This document shows positions 1-11,456 of a stretch of DNA of 64,000 nt, one piece after another. The DNA comes from Xylogone sp. PMI_703. Its lineage: Eukaryota; Ascomycota; Leotiomycetes. Made by a program: the position numbers and the translations under genes. The stretch's first letter is position 1. Every line of letters begins with the position of its first letter. Under the pieces are notes generated by a model. The model made no database searches. It was given only the letters and a program-made list of their open reading frames with translations, and was not told the origin of the DNA. Where the stretch lies: assembly GCA_021399445.1 (NCBI GenBank), contig JAJTUQ010000008.1:496001-560000 (forward strand). Reading direction: 5' to 3'.

Positions 1-274
1 TCAGCTAAGGCTAGTCTTAAAAAGTCTAAAGAAACTTATGAAAAAAGTTACTAAAATAAATAATTATTAATAAAAAAGACATTAGATAAAAAGAACAAAA
101 CAATAAACTAAAACAACAAAAAGTATCGTCGGCTTTTCCCACTATGGCTAGTGCGGCCGACTTTTAAAACTGCGGTTCCCTTGTAGTCGGTGGAAGCGAT
201 TGACACATGGAAGCGAATGACACAAACTGATTTTACAACCAGATTTTCGAAAAAGTTCATTTTCGCTTAGGTTT
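1..274 (+). mobile_element. 3' internal end of an LTR retroelement (fragment)
   Basis: A lysine- and asparagine-rich, stop-containing stretch is followed by a short GC-richer segment that runs directly into the LTR at 275. I read it as the degraded 3' end of the internal region of the element that owns that LTR. The first 120 bases are AT-rich and have no intact frame. A local inverted motif (gtcggc near 128, gccgac near 156) is present. No polypurine tract is obvious before 275, so the assignment rests on adjacency. Confidence 0.35.
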
Positions 275-508
275 TGTTAGGGGATGAGCATCCCGGGGTG
301 GTCGACAGCGAATCACAGGCAAGACGAAGGGTGTGCGCAGGTGTCTCTCATACATTCCACAGACTAAATCTTGTCCCTTACATCGTTAAGCTTAAGCTCT
401 ACTTTATACTGTACAATGGTCACGTGAATGTCCTAGGCGAGGTCCCTTCGCTGGGGCTGCATTCCCCCCTGGTGGGCGTAACACCCCCTTTACACCTGGC
501 CCTTAACA
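275..508. repeat. LTR (234 bp) with TGTTA/TAACA ends
   Basis: The segment begins TGTTAGGGGATG and ends GGCCCTTAACA, giving 5-bp terminal inverted repeats with the TG..CA ends of an LTR. Its base composition is near normal while everything to the right is strongly AT-rich, so it is younger or less mutated than its surroundings. Homology between the two copies of the neighbouring minus-strand element starts exactly at 509, so this LTR marks an insertion or recombination point in that copy. I see no matching 5-bp target duplication. Confidence 0.5.
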
Positions 509-1748
509 TTTATCATGAGTGGTTTAGTTTTTAATTTTACTCAAAAAGAAGTACTTAAACTGTTTATCATTTTGATAAAGTAACTTCTCCCCTTTTTAAC
601 TTTAGTGTTTAGTTTTAATCAAGAGATTACTTTAAGTATAATAAGGTTAATTATACTGTTATTATCGAACATTACTGTATTCTTTCTTATTATTATCTTT
701 GTGCTAAAAGTTAATTATCTTATTAAACTTATATTATTTTCTTATCTTATAACTTTATTATAATATATGTTATTTATGATAAAATCTTTCTTTATTAAGA
801 ATAGTTTTAGTTTATATAGTTTTATATTTTGTTTTTATTCATATTATTTATGTGTCTAAGAGATTTTTTTACATTAGTGACTTTATAATTAATAATATAA
901 TAGTATAGTATTCTTAACTATAACAGATTCAAACTTAGGTAATAATGAGATCTAGACATGACCTTTATGATTGTTCTAAAGTTAATGATCTTATCTTTAG
1001 CTAAATATGGTTTTATTTATTACTGTTAACGTTTTATTATAGACTATATTCTGTGCTGACTTTTTTAGTTCTTCGTAATTCTTTTAAGCATTACTCTTTT
1101 GTTTACCTTTAAGGCTTTAATGTACTTATCAATCTTTTATAGGTTATGTGATTTTCTAATCATTAGTTCTGATTCTAGTACTTTGTCTTTCATAGCTTGG
1201 CTAAGACCTGGTTCTGTTAAATCTTTTTCGAGTTCAGATTCTGACAATGTTTTTAACTAGTTTTTTATTGCTTTTAGTATATTCTTAGTGATATTCTTTA
1301 ACGTTTTGATTAATATCTTTAATATCTACTTTTATCTGAAGATCTTTTTAATAAGTTTTAGTACTAAGATCTTTATATTATCTAAGGTTTTCTCGACTTA
1401 TACCTAGTAAAATGTATTTTTTAAATCTAGTATATTAAAAAGTCTAGTCTTGGTTTTTCTTGTTAAAGCGTCGTTGTATATCTTTAGTTTATTACTCTTT
1501 TGTTCTTTTTCTAAGTTATTCTTTGTAAAAGCTTTTTCTTCTGTCTTATACATAGAATACTTATACAAGATTTAGCTTATTGACAAGTCTTTGTTGTTTT
1601 CTGGCCAAGTCTCTGAGCTAATAAAGGATATTTCTCTTATTATTTGCTATTTTGCTTTAGTTTCTGTTTTAGCCTTTACTTTTGTAAATACTGTTATAAA
1701 CTTGGATCTCTGCCTTAGTCCTATAGAGTGTATAAGTATATACTAAGT
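509..1748 (-). mobile_element. Truncated second copy of the RIP-decayed LTR element (gag/protease region)
   Basis: This AT-rich stretch aligns along its length with 5842-7060, for example around 535-690 against 5865-6010 and around 1480-1640 against 6880-7000. It is therefore a second, diverged copy of the region just downstream of gag. It abuts the LTR at 1749-2051, which then serves as its 5' LTR in minus orientation. Compared with the other copy it lacks about 0.5 kb that holds the zinc knuckle. No open frame survives; the differences are mostly C/T and G/A, as expected for RIP. Confidence 0.6.
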
Positions 1749-2051
1749 TGTAAAGGGGTTAGTGAGAGCTCGGGGATTAGTATAATATAATATATGATCG
1801 TAACTACAATTGTATAGATAACAATCTGTATATTAAGTTGAGTACAAAGCTCTTATCTACTGTATAACTATCTAAGCTTATATAAATGATAAAATATGTT
1901 AGATTATCTGAATCCTCTAAATCATCACAATAATCTTAATGATCTTAATGATCCAGATCACGTGACACTTAGCCTTGTGGTCTTAGTCTTATATCAGGTT
2001 CTCTATATAATGCCTCGCCTGCCGAGCCTCAGGCCTTCTGTAATCTTAACA
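1749..2051 (-). repeat. LTR (303 bp) of the RIP-decayed element, with adjacent polypurine tract
   Basis: On the minus strand this reads TGTTAAGATTACAG at one end and CCCCTTTACA at the other, with a TATATAG box inside. Just outside it, at about 2067-2082, the minus strand reads AAGAGGGGGATAG, a good polypurine tract, which is what should precede a 3' LTR. It is thus the 3' LTR of the element to its right, and by position also the 5' LTR of the truncated copy to its left. That is the LTR-internal-LTR-internal arrangement left by LTR-LTR recombination or tandem insertion. Confidence 0.6.
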
Positions 2052-2149
2052 AGTTTATAATACTATCCCCCTCTTAGACTAACTTTGTCCCAAAGCTTAA
2101 AGCTAAAGTGAGAACAATCCCATTGTTCTATGAACTCTTCTTCTTTTTC

Positions 2150-2620
2150 ATTATGTTACCTAAGCGTCCTATTGAGCAAAAACACCAAGAATCAGTGAGA
2201 GAGAGAAAGAGAAAAAACAGAATAAAATTATCAGAGCAAATAAAATCCACAAATGTAAAGATGTCATCATATAGTCATAATAAACGTTTAGGCAAGAAGT
2301 GTATTATTACTCTTCATTCTTTGCGCTGTTCTGAATGTATTACCGTAGGCAATAATGTAAAGTACAATGTTTATAGCCTTTCTCCCGAAGAGTAAGAAAA
2401 ACTGAAGGCCGAGAAAGCTTGTCTAGAGGCCGAAGAAGAGGCTGTTGCCCTGGCCGAGCAAGAGACCTTTGCTCGTCGAATGTACTTACAAATACTTCAA
2501 AAACAATTAAAGACATACAGTGCTAAAATACTAAAAAGAGGCTTGAGTAGTCTAAAGGAGTTAAACATTATTAAAAAAAAATGTACCAAGTGAAAAAGTT
2601 TTAACTATATAGTCATAATC
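2150..2620 (+). pseudogene. Antisense small ORF of the LTR element, RIP-inactivated
   Basis: This plus-strand frame lies between the polypurine tract and the end of the minus-strand pol, so it is convergent to gag-pol. The product starts MLPKRPIEQKH, has a basic N-terminal third, then a C-x2-C-like block (LRCSECI) followed by a Glu/Ala-rich helical tail that continues past the stop at 2393-2395. Fungal LTR elements often carry such a basic, Cys-containing, Glu-rich small protein (known to me only as hypothetical). The stop falls where a Trp codon is expected (TGG to TAA), and Cys codons read Tyr, both G-to-A changes typical of RIP. Function unknown. Confidence 0.5.
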
Positions 2621-2719
2621 TCTTCAGATAATTCTGTCTTTTCAAACTCTTAGATTAACAATCTTTTTAAGGTTTCCGACCAGATTTCTTATTCTGATAA
2701 CCTAGCGCTAGATGATCTA

Positions 2720-5700
2720 GTTTAACGTGTTTAGCCTCAAACTCTTAAACTTTCTGCTGAACATTCTTGAGTTCTTTTGCTGGTTTTTAGGTATTTTCCG
2801 ATTTTGGATATTTTTTTTATTTAATCAAATACTGAACTTTCTTTCTGAAGACTCTTTGTCCTTTTATGCTTTTTACTTTATATTCCTTTTCCAGGTTGAG
2901 ATTTTCTGTTTTTAAGTACATAATTATTAATATTTCTGGTAATACTAATTCTAGTATAACGACATAAAATACTGAGTATATTTTAGTGTTTTTAAATAAT
3001 TTTAGCTTATATATTACTTGTCTTAAAACCTCGTCGATTTCTAGTAATCTTATTTTCCTGAAATCTAGTGATTTACTTAGTCTTTTGGTTTTAATAAATT
3101 TTCGTAAAAGATATACTTTATCCTTTTTCTTAAATATAAGTTTTATTCTATATTATTTATTATAGTAATTTTTCATTCTTTCTCTGACTTCTTTTAGGTT
3201 TTGCTGTATAACTGATTGTGTTTCCTTGATAAGCTTAATCTTTTCTTTGATCAACATTACCATGTTGGGTGTTTTCTTCTACAAATATGTTATACTTATT
3301 TTTTTTCCGAAATTTGCATAATGTAGTAATACTTGTATATTGTTGTACTTTACTCTGTTGTACGTATACTACGTTATTAGTAACAACTTAACCTAATTAT
3401 CTTGTAAATAATTAACATATGTTTTAAGGTATTACTTAAGTATCTGAATTAGTCTTTTAGTACCTTTGTTGGTTTGTGCTTATCCTTTGGTGACTATCTT
3501 AGTTTTAGTTTTTATTATAGTCATAAGTACTTGTCAAAACCTTAAAACAAACAGTTTGTCTTTGTCAGAGATGATTTTCTTCAGAAATCTAAATATTACA
3601 AATACTTTACTCATGAGTATATCTATTAACTGTTTTACTGTATAAATACCTTTTTATGGTATAAAGACTTTGTATTTGGTCAGTCTGTCTATGACTATTA
3701 ATACTTTGTCGTAGATCTCGTTGTCTACGTTTAATGACAATAGTAAGTCTATTATAAAGTTTATTGTCATTAACTTTTATAGTCTTTTTGGTACTTTTAA
3801 CGGTTATAATAACCTGTGTATGATTTTTTGCGTTAGTTTGATTCTGTAATATGTATTATATGCCTTGACAACTTCTTATATTGTCTTTCGTAACTTAGGT
3901 ATATAGAATTCAGGACTGAGAAGTTCGTACATCTTTATGATTCCTTGATGTTTATACAGTAATGAGTTATGTATGTATTTGACAAATTTCTTAACTAAAG
4001 ACTATAGTATGTAAATTCTTTCGTTGTAAAACCATATTCCTGGTTCTTCAATAGATTTTTCTTACTTGTTGTCTGGACTTAATTTTTAGAATAGTACTTT
4101 AGTCTCTTTAATCTCATGTTTGATAGCTTTAACTATTTTCTTCGTTTATTTTATGTTAAACTCTTAATCTTCAGCTTTTTAAACTAAGTAATTATAGATT
4201 AACGTCTTATCTTCTTCTTTTTTAAGAATAGACTTAGTTACTGGTTCTGTCTTTTTTATATAATCTGGTCTTTTGTTAAGTATGTCTGCTTTAGCGTTTT
4301 CAGTTCCTTTGATATGCTTTATCTTAAGGTTGTATTGTATGAGTTCTTTTACTTATCTAACTTGTTTAGTGTTCAAGATTTTAGTGTTAGTAAAGTACCT
4401 CAGGTTATAGTAGTCCGTAAATATCTTTACTTTTGATATTAAAAAGTATATTTTTTAGGTTTTGAACATGTTTATTATAGTTAACAGTTTCTTGTTATAA
4501 ATATCATAATTTCTTTCCGTGGAGGTAAACTTCTTTGAGTAAAAAGTTATCAATCTTTATCTTCTGTTAAGGTGTAACTGGCTTAAGACTGTTCTTACAG
4601 CTTTGTTCGATGTATCTATTTTAACTTTTGTTGATAGCCTTGTCTAGAATATTGTTAAGATTATTTTTTTGTCGAACTAGTTCTTAAGTTTTTGTTAAGC
4701 TTCTTGTTCTTTGTTTTTGAACTTGAATTTTCGATCTTTCTTGGTTAACTTGTTAAGTAATGTTATGATGTCTGAGAATTTATGAATATATTTTTGGTAA
4801 AAGTTATATATTCTCTTGAATGTCTGAATGTCTTTAACATTCTTTGGATCTGGCCATTCTCTTATGCTGGCTACTTTCCGCGGATCTATTCAGAATTCTT
4901 TTCCTAAAACTATGTGTTTTAGAAATTTTATTTCCGTTTAATAAAATGTATATTTGTATGATTGACATCATATGTCGTTATTTAACAAGATCTGTAAAAC
5001 CTTTTTTATATATTTTCAGTATTCCTCTAATGTCTTAAAGTAAATCAATAGATCATTAATGTAAGTTATAACAAACATATCCAGATATAGTATAAGTATG
5101 TAATTCATTATCCTTTGGAATATTGTAAGTGAGTTAATTAGTCTTATTAGTAAGACTAAGTATTCAAATAATCTATAACGTGTTCTAAATGTTATCTTCT
5201 ATTTATCACTTTCTGCGATTTTAACTAAGTGAAATCTTGTCCAAAAGTCTAACTTCGTGAAATACTTAGTACTTGTTAATCTCTTTTGTAAGTCCGAGAT
5301 AAACGGTATTAGATACTGATCTTTGATGGTGATATTGTTTATTCTTCGATAATTTATGATTATTCTTTATTTCTTAGGTCTTTTCTTTAGAACATATATT
5401 ACTGATGTTTTACAAGATGTTTTAGAAGGTCTAATATGTCTTTTTACTAATAACTAGTCTAGTTCTTCTTGTAAGACTTATTGTTATTCTTTGTTTATTA
5501 TATATAGTCAGTAATACAGTAAATGAGTTTTTTCCTTTAAGTGTATATGATAGTTTTATGGTTTTTGTAGTAATAATGCCTTTACATCAGGTGGTTCCTC
5601 GAATAGCTTTTGATATTTCTGATACTTCTTAGGTAACGTTAATGTTATCTTTACATTGTTGGCTTATGCTAGTGAGTTGGCTAGTCATAAGCTTCTTTTT

Positions 5701-7560
5701 TTGCTGAATCTTATTATTAGACCTGTTTCTTAATCTATCTAAAAGTTGTATCTCTTGAACTACAGTATTCTTATGATTGTCTCATACTTGCTTAAGTATA
5801 ACACGTCAAACATAATTTCTGTTATTTCTCCTGATATCTCCATCATTAGCAGTTTAGTCTCTAATTTTACTCAAGAAGAGGTACTTAAGTTATTTATCAT
5901 TTTGATAAAGTAGTTTCTCTCCTTCTTAACCTTAGTATTTAGTCTTAATCAGGAGACTGTTTCAAGCATAATAAAGTTAATTATGCTACTGTTATTGAAC
6001 ATCACTGTTAGATTTTGTCTTTTTAGCTTAATAGGTATTATTAAAAGAGAACTTCCAAAAATTACATTAACCTTAGTATATTCTTTTTTATTATTATCTT
6101 CGTGTTAAAGGTCGATTGTCTTATCGAACTTATACTGTTTTCTTATCTTATAACCTTATCTCGATATACGTTATTTGTGATAAAATCTTTCTTTATTAAA
6201 GATAGTTTTAGTTTATATAGTCTTGTATTCCGTTTTTATTTATACTGTCTATATGTCTAAGAGACTCTTTTACGCCAATAACTCTGTAGTTAATAGTATA
6301 ATAATGTACAATGCTCTTGACTATAAAAGACTTAGGTTTAAATGATAATAAGACTTAAACATAACCTTTATGATTATTCTGAAGTTTACGATCTTGTCTT
6401 TAGTTAGATATGGTTTTATTCATTATTACTAACGTTTTACTATAGATTATATTTTGTACTAATCTTTCTAGCTCTTTATGATTTTTCTGAGTATTACTCT
6501 TTTGTTTATCTCTAGAGCTCTAGTATGCTTATTGATCTTCTATAGGCTATATGTTTCTCTGATCATTAGTTCTGATTTTGGTGTCTTGTTTTTCGCGGCT
6601 TGACTAAGACCTAGTTCGGATAACATCTTAAACTAGTCTTTTACTTTTTTTGGTATATTCTGGGTAATACTTTTTAGTGTTTTTGTTAATGCCTTTGGCA
6701 TTTGCTTTTATCCGAATGTCTCCTGGATAAACTCTAAAGCTAAGATCTTTTCGTTGTCTAGGTTTTCTTTAACTTGTACTTAATGGAATACATCTTTTAT
6801 ATTTAGTGTACTGATAAATCTAGGTTTCGTGGCTCTTTTTGGGGCGTCGTTGTATACTTCTAATTCGTTATCCTTTTGCTCTTCTTTTAAGTCATCTTTT
6901 ACAGAAGTTTCTTCCGTTTTATACACAAAATACTTGTGCAAGATTTGGCTTATTGACAAGTCTTTGTCATCTTCTGGCCAAGTTTCTGAGTTAGTAAAGG
7001 AGAATATCTTTTTCATTACTTGTTATTCTGCTTTGGCTTATACTTCTGTAAGTGTTTCTTCTTCTTCTGGAGTAATTGCCATATTGATCTCTGTAAATGT
7101 TACTTTCTTACCCTTTCTTCTATGCTCAGACTTTTGTTTTGTCTTTTCTGTATGGTTGGCTTACTTGCTCTTGAGCTTACTGTCTTTGTTGTATTTATGA
7201 GTTATGTGCTTTAGTAAGTAGCATTTGAAACACAAGTTCTTTTCTTTGTGTTTTTTTCTTTATTCTAACGTTAAGTTGTACCTTCTTCTCTTCTTGGGAT
7301 CTCCTTTAGAGGTTATATTCACTTCTCAGTTTATGGCATCAAAGTCTTTCTTAGATCTCTTGCCTTTTTCTTCGAAGCCTCGCTTCTTGTTGTTTTAGCT
7401 TATTATTCTACCCTTTTTTATCTGATGTCTTTCTCACTGATAGTCGTTTATTTCAGTAACTTTTTTTCATAAGTTTCTTTAGACTTTTTGAGGTTAGCCT
7501 TAGCTGAACTATTTTGTTATTATTATATTTTTAAGGCTTTCCTTGTAATAATACATCAGG
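2720..7560 (-). mobile_element. RIP-decayed Ty3/gypsy-type LTR retrotransposon, gag-pol region
   Basis: Reading right to left on the minus strand there is a gag zinc knuckle at about 7195-7245 (C-x2-C-x4-H with the last Cys changed to Tyr), an acidic linker segment near 6780-7016, and near 5040-5085 a reverse-transcriptase active-site block reading FVITYINDLLIY, where the first Asp of the usual DD is Asn (G-to-A). RNase H and integrase should follow to about 2900, but no frame is open long enough to place them. AT content is extreme and stops are everywhere. The 5' end stops abruptly near 7560 where composition returns to normal; no 5' LTR is seen there. Confidence 0.7.
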
Positions 7561-9087
7561 ACTTTAGAACGTCATGTGCATAGTAGCGGCTGCGGATCAA
7601 TGCGTACCAAATGTCGCCAAATATTGTTGTCATTATAATTGAAAGGAAATTTAGGTTGCATAGGAAATTCTTAAGCTGTATGAGGAGTGAATTGCGCATT
7701 TGGGGCATAAGCAGAAATATTCGAAAGGAACAAAAACTTCAAAATCTCTAATGAGCCTTCTCATAACAGTTAAGAAACAAACCTGATGATTGCTATGCTA
7801 CGGTCTTGTGCCGTGTTTCCCTCTCGTGCCGGTATTAAGTAGTAGAACAAGATTCTAACTAATAATTATAATTAGAAGAAATTTAAGAAAGGCACCGATA
7901 ATCCGCATTAGGGAATTCGTATGATAGGCAATGAGAAACAACAATACACTAAATCAAATCTCACATCCGAACATCGAAATATTGATTATACCTATCCTTA
8001 TGAAAAACAACGATATTTTATGAGGAACAAAGTAACCAATTAGTGCTAGTCCAAGGAACACCACCGACAACTATTTATGTTCAAAGCGGAAGCTGGAGCA
8101 GCCGATTGCAAGGAGCGTCGATGCGTTTGCGTTGCAGTGCCGTAGGGTGACAGTAGGGTGGAATGCTGTTGTGTGTTGTACTGTACAAACTGGCTTATCT
8201 CTTTCATTTCCTTGGGGTATTCTAAGGATGGCCTCTAAACATACTACCCTTAGACTTCTATGTTGAGAGCATGTACGTACATACTCGTTCCATAAAATCT
8301 ACGGTGGGACAGCGTGAGTAAATGGCTCCTGATCATTAGTGTCATCCCCTGCCAGATCTTAAATCTTGGAGTTTCAGCGGTTAAGTACCGGTATTCATAC
8401 AATGATAGTCAAGGGAACACCGCACTTGCTTATAGTAGGTAGTAACCTTAATAGTGTTACAGTATAAGGCATTGCTTATCTATACCTATGAAAATACATA
8501 ATCTTGCAAGTGAACCAGATATTGTCCAGAACTTAAGTAGTTACGCAACTTCACAATGCTTTTTCCAACAGCATAAACAAACTATTATATAATCAGCTGG
8601 GAGATGAAAGTTACTAACATAGGTACGTCTATCTAGAAACCTGTCCGTAAGCAAGGTTTTACGTTAGCTATAGTTAGCCCATTACAAGACCAAAATCTTG
8701 GCTGTTTTAAATTACTCAACTTTACTCGAACCCGCTATGCGAGTGCTGACTTTAAACTTAGAGTGAATCTTCTATGTAAACTTGGGATTTACGCAGGGAG
8801 TACACGCAGTGGACCGGCAAGATGCCGTACACATGATTTACGAAACCTCTAGCATTACCATTGCGGTCGGACAAGCTCTTCGCTAGTGCTGTGTTAATAC
8901 TTTACCTCTGTACCTCTGTAAGCACATTACATTCATTCACCGAAATCATGGCACGACACAAGTGATTTAACATATAAGATTCTTAAAGCATTCATTCTAG
9001 ACTATTGGCTCTCATTTCCTCATTAACAGATTGCATGTATTTTAGGGGCTCTAGGAGCAAAAGAAATCATCAAAAGTTTAATGGCAT
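7561..9087. other. Non-coding interval
   Basis: No convincing reading frame on either strand. Base composition is normal compared with the retroelement block to the left. A short piece near 8735-8790 recurs in direct orientation near 57905-57965 (shared core gctgactttaaactta), so at least part of this interval is dispersed repeat. Confidence 0.5.
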
Positions 9088-9510
9088 TCATTTATCTGTG
9101 TCGTCCTGTATTCTGGAAGTGTCTCGACCCCAGCGGCTGTAAAATTCGGACCTTGAGCTAACTATCCGCGTACAGCCGCCGACAATCAGTCTCCATCCGG
9201 TCAATTTTGGCGATCCTTCCCGCCGTAACATCATTCTATATAGCCCGATATTTCGCAATTTCTGGTTGCGTGCTTGCCCCTCTTCGACTCTTAGCAGAGA
9301 ATCTCTACACTCGCTTAACGTACAACCTCGACATTCCTGATACTTGGTTGCGAGATCAGCTTCGGTCTCGAATCTGTGGATCGTGTCTTCGATGCTCATT
9401 GTGGCATAATTTGGAGGGGATAAGACTGAAGAAACCCATGTGTACCGCGTTTGATGGGGTATGTGGTCTATATATGCCAGTTGGTTACGCTTGAGGCGAC
9501 TGCGCCTCAT
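9088..9510 (-). CDS. Hypothetical protein (low support)
   Basis: An uninterrupted frame of 140 codons; an internal ATG gives a 103-aa product starting MSIEDTIHRFETEADLA. It has a short acidic helix, a Cys-containing stretch (ECRGCTLSEC) and a basic C-terminal half. I do not recognise it and see no signal peptide or membrane segment. The opposite strand is also open over much of the same interval, which weakens the case. It may be a real small orphan or chance. Confidence 0.25.
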   Translation of the reverse strand: MRRSRLKRNQLAYIDHIPHQTRYTWVSSVLSPPNYATMSIEDTIHRFETEADLATKYQECRGCTLSECRDSLLRVEEGQARNQKLRNIGLYRMMLRREGSPKLTGWRLIVGGCTRIVSSRSEFYSRWGRDTSRIQDDTDK

Positions 9511-11120
9511 TAAACGCTGCTGGTTCTGGCTTTCTCCATAGGCAACAACGGCCCGGAGTCAGCGAACCCTACAAGTAGATGTAGTTAGCAATGCTGTACC
9601 TGAATACATGCGTGGTGAAAAGATCGTAACCTACGTGGTTTTCTAACTATGGGAGATCGCCTGTCTCCAGAATACGCAGGATTTACCGCACAGTTCTACT
9701 GCACAATTGGTCGGTTCGTAGCCCTCCAGACTACATCACACCTCTCAACCTTGACTTGATGAGGCGGAAGGAGTTAAGGGTGTCATAATTAATAAGTTAA
9801 CTAATAACGTAAATCCCTGTGCACCGGGCCATCCCATGAAGCGGGCCACCGAAATTTCTCTGTCATCGATCAAATTCCAGATTCCATGCGAAGTTTTAAT
9901 AATTAATCCATCAAATAGTGATTGATTGGATAGATCTTCAACTCGAGCTTAGCTGATGAATCGAAACTACACCTGTGTATGAATGATAATATAAATCTGT
10001 AACCATACGTAACATCGAATGGCTGTCTCTAGACAAGACGATTGGCGAGCGTCTCTGAAATGCTACACACAGTAAGCATCCCTACGGAGGTTAATTAATA
10101 GGGGTGAAAACGAAATCGAAATGTTGGATTAGATCCAGTCTGAAAATGTCCAAGGTAGCCAGAGAAAGTAACCAGCGGAAGTTTTTACCCTAGTACAGTG
10201 TTGCCTAAAAATTGTGATATTTCCCTCGGTCAAAGGTTGCCACCCCATGAACTTTCCTACATATCTCGAGTCTGTTGTGGATTTAAGGTGCAGCCGAGAG
10301 ACTTGATAAGCATCGCCTAGTCACGCACGGACAAAATCCTACCTTGTTTCAAAGCAAGCCCCCAGGGTCAGGTTTGTGGCTCTAATTGTAAATGCCTCTT
10401 GCTCCGAAGGTGTACATAATCATCACTAAAACAAATCGTGTTTCGGAGTTCCTGCATGGTTGGGTAGCACCAGTAATTAATGGACAATCAATGGACGGGG
10501 CAACTAGAACCAAAGACTGGAAGCCATTATTGGAGGATCATAGAACGGGGCTAAACTAAAAGATAATGGGTAGTGGTATGCCCTCTCCGTGTCATCCCAA
10601 CGCACTCGGATTATGGATCGATGAACCAAAATCGACTGGCAACAATGCAATGACCTCTTTCTGGCGATCGAAGTCCAAGTAGGAGCGTTACACACCGTTA
10701 TTTGGCTATATTGGCGTATGGGCTGGCCGATTGGGCTATTTAAGTTCAAATTAGCCACAGGGTTATGTGAACTTTTAGTTAACGTTCAACTTATATTTTA
10801 TTAGTCCTTGAAAACAAATTCCCAGTTCAACCAGAATGCTATCCAGCAGTATTTCTGCTACTTATAAGCTAGCCTTACTTCTGACATCTGGCTTTCTCTC
10901 ATTCTGTGTAATTAGCACCCTGATAATAAGTAATAGCAAAGCTTAAAATAGTTAATTGGAAATTTTGCAATAACTAGTTGAATTCTTTATTTTAGTTTTT
11001 CTGCTAACAACAAGAGCTAAGCTGGCCCATAGGCTGAAGTGAGGTTTCCGTGGCTGGCTGCCGCGGAAATGTGGGTCAACCTTGTTTTGACGACACCTGA
11101 TTGTTTTGTTACCCTAAGGT
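9511..11120. other. Intergenic interval with a dispersed repeat
   Basis: No supported gene. About 9908-10255 is an inverted relative of about 53440-53665 and shares a short block with 55195-55245 (listed separately). The region ends in the 3' flank of the RNA-binding-protein gene. Confidence 0.5.
9908..10255 (+). repeat. Dispersed repeat, copy 1 (with about 106-bp extra block)
   Basis: The stretch from gtgattgattggatagatc through cggtcaaaggttgccacccc matches, in inverted orientation, 53440-53665. Relative to that copy it has an extra block at about 10061-10166, flanked by short gaaa motifs. The block is either an insertion here or a deletion in the other copy. No coding potential is evident. 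Confidence 0.6.
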
Positions 11121-11132
11121 CATATTATCCGT

Positions 11133-11215
11133 ACATTTCAGCCTTGAGGTATTGGCCAAACATGTCATCCTCCTCAGCTGAAACTTCGTATTCTGTGCCT
11201 GAGTAGCCCATTTGC
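11133..11215 (-). other. Possible 3'-terminal exon of the RRM gene
   Basis: On the minus strand, downstream of the RRM gene's stop, a short frame reads GYSGTEYEVSAEEDDMFGQY and ends after LKAEMYG with TAA at 11131-11133. The acidic, coding-like composition suggests a real terminal exon, but the splice junctions I can propose from the main frame do not keep phase. It could be an alternative 3' end or an unrelated fragment. Confidence 0.25.
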
Positions 11216-11456
11216 AAAAATAAAAAAAGAACAAAAGAGAAAAGGAAACGAAAAAAAAGTTTTAAAACAAAGGAGTGGGCCCAGGAGAAAGGATTGAATT
11301 TTTTTGCCTCCCTCGTTGGAAAAGAGTAAAGGAGGTCACGCATAATTACAACTGAAGTATCCATGCAAATTGGTAAAAATTATGGTGACCAGAGATTGAT
11401 TGACTGATGTTCAGGGGATAAAGGATGAATTCTTCTTTGGGGGTACGTTACGCAAT

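Noticed and set aside
6829..7214. Two plus-strand frames of 123 and 64 codons
   Set aside because: They lie antisense to the RIP-decayed gag region and consist of Leu/Phe/Ser-rich translation of AT-rich DNA; no independent support.
9207..9494. Plus-strand frame of 95 codons opposite the minus frame at 9088-9510
   Set aside because: Overlaps the other frame almost fully; no motif, no splice or promoter signals; at most one of the two can be real.
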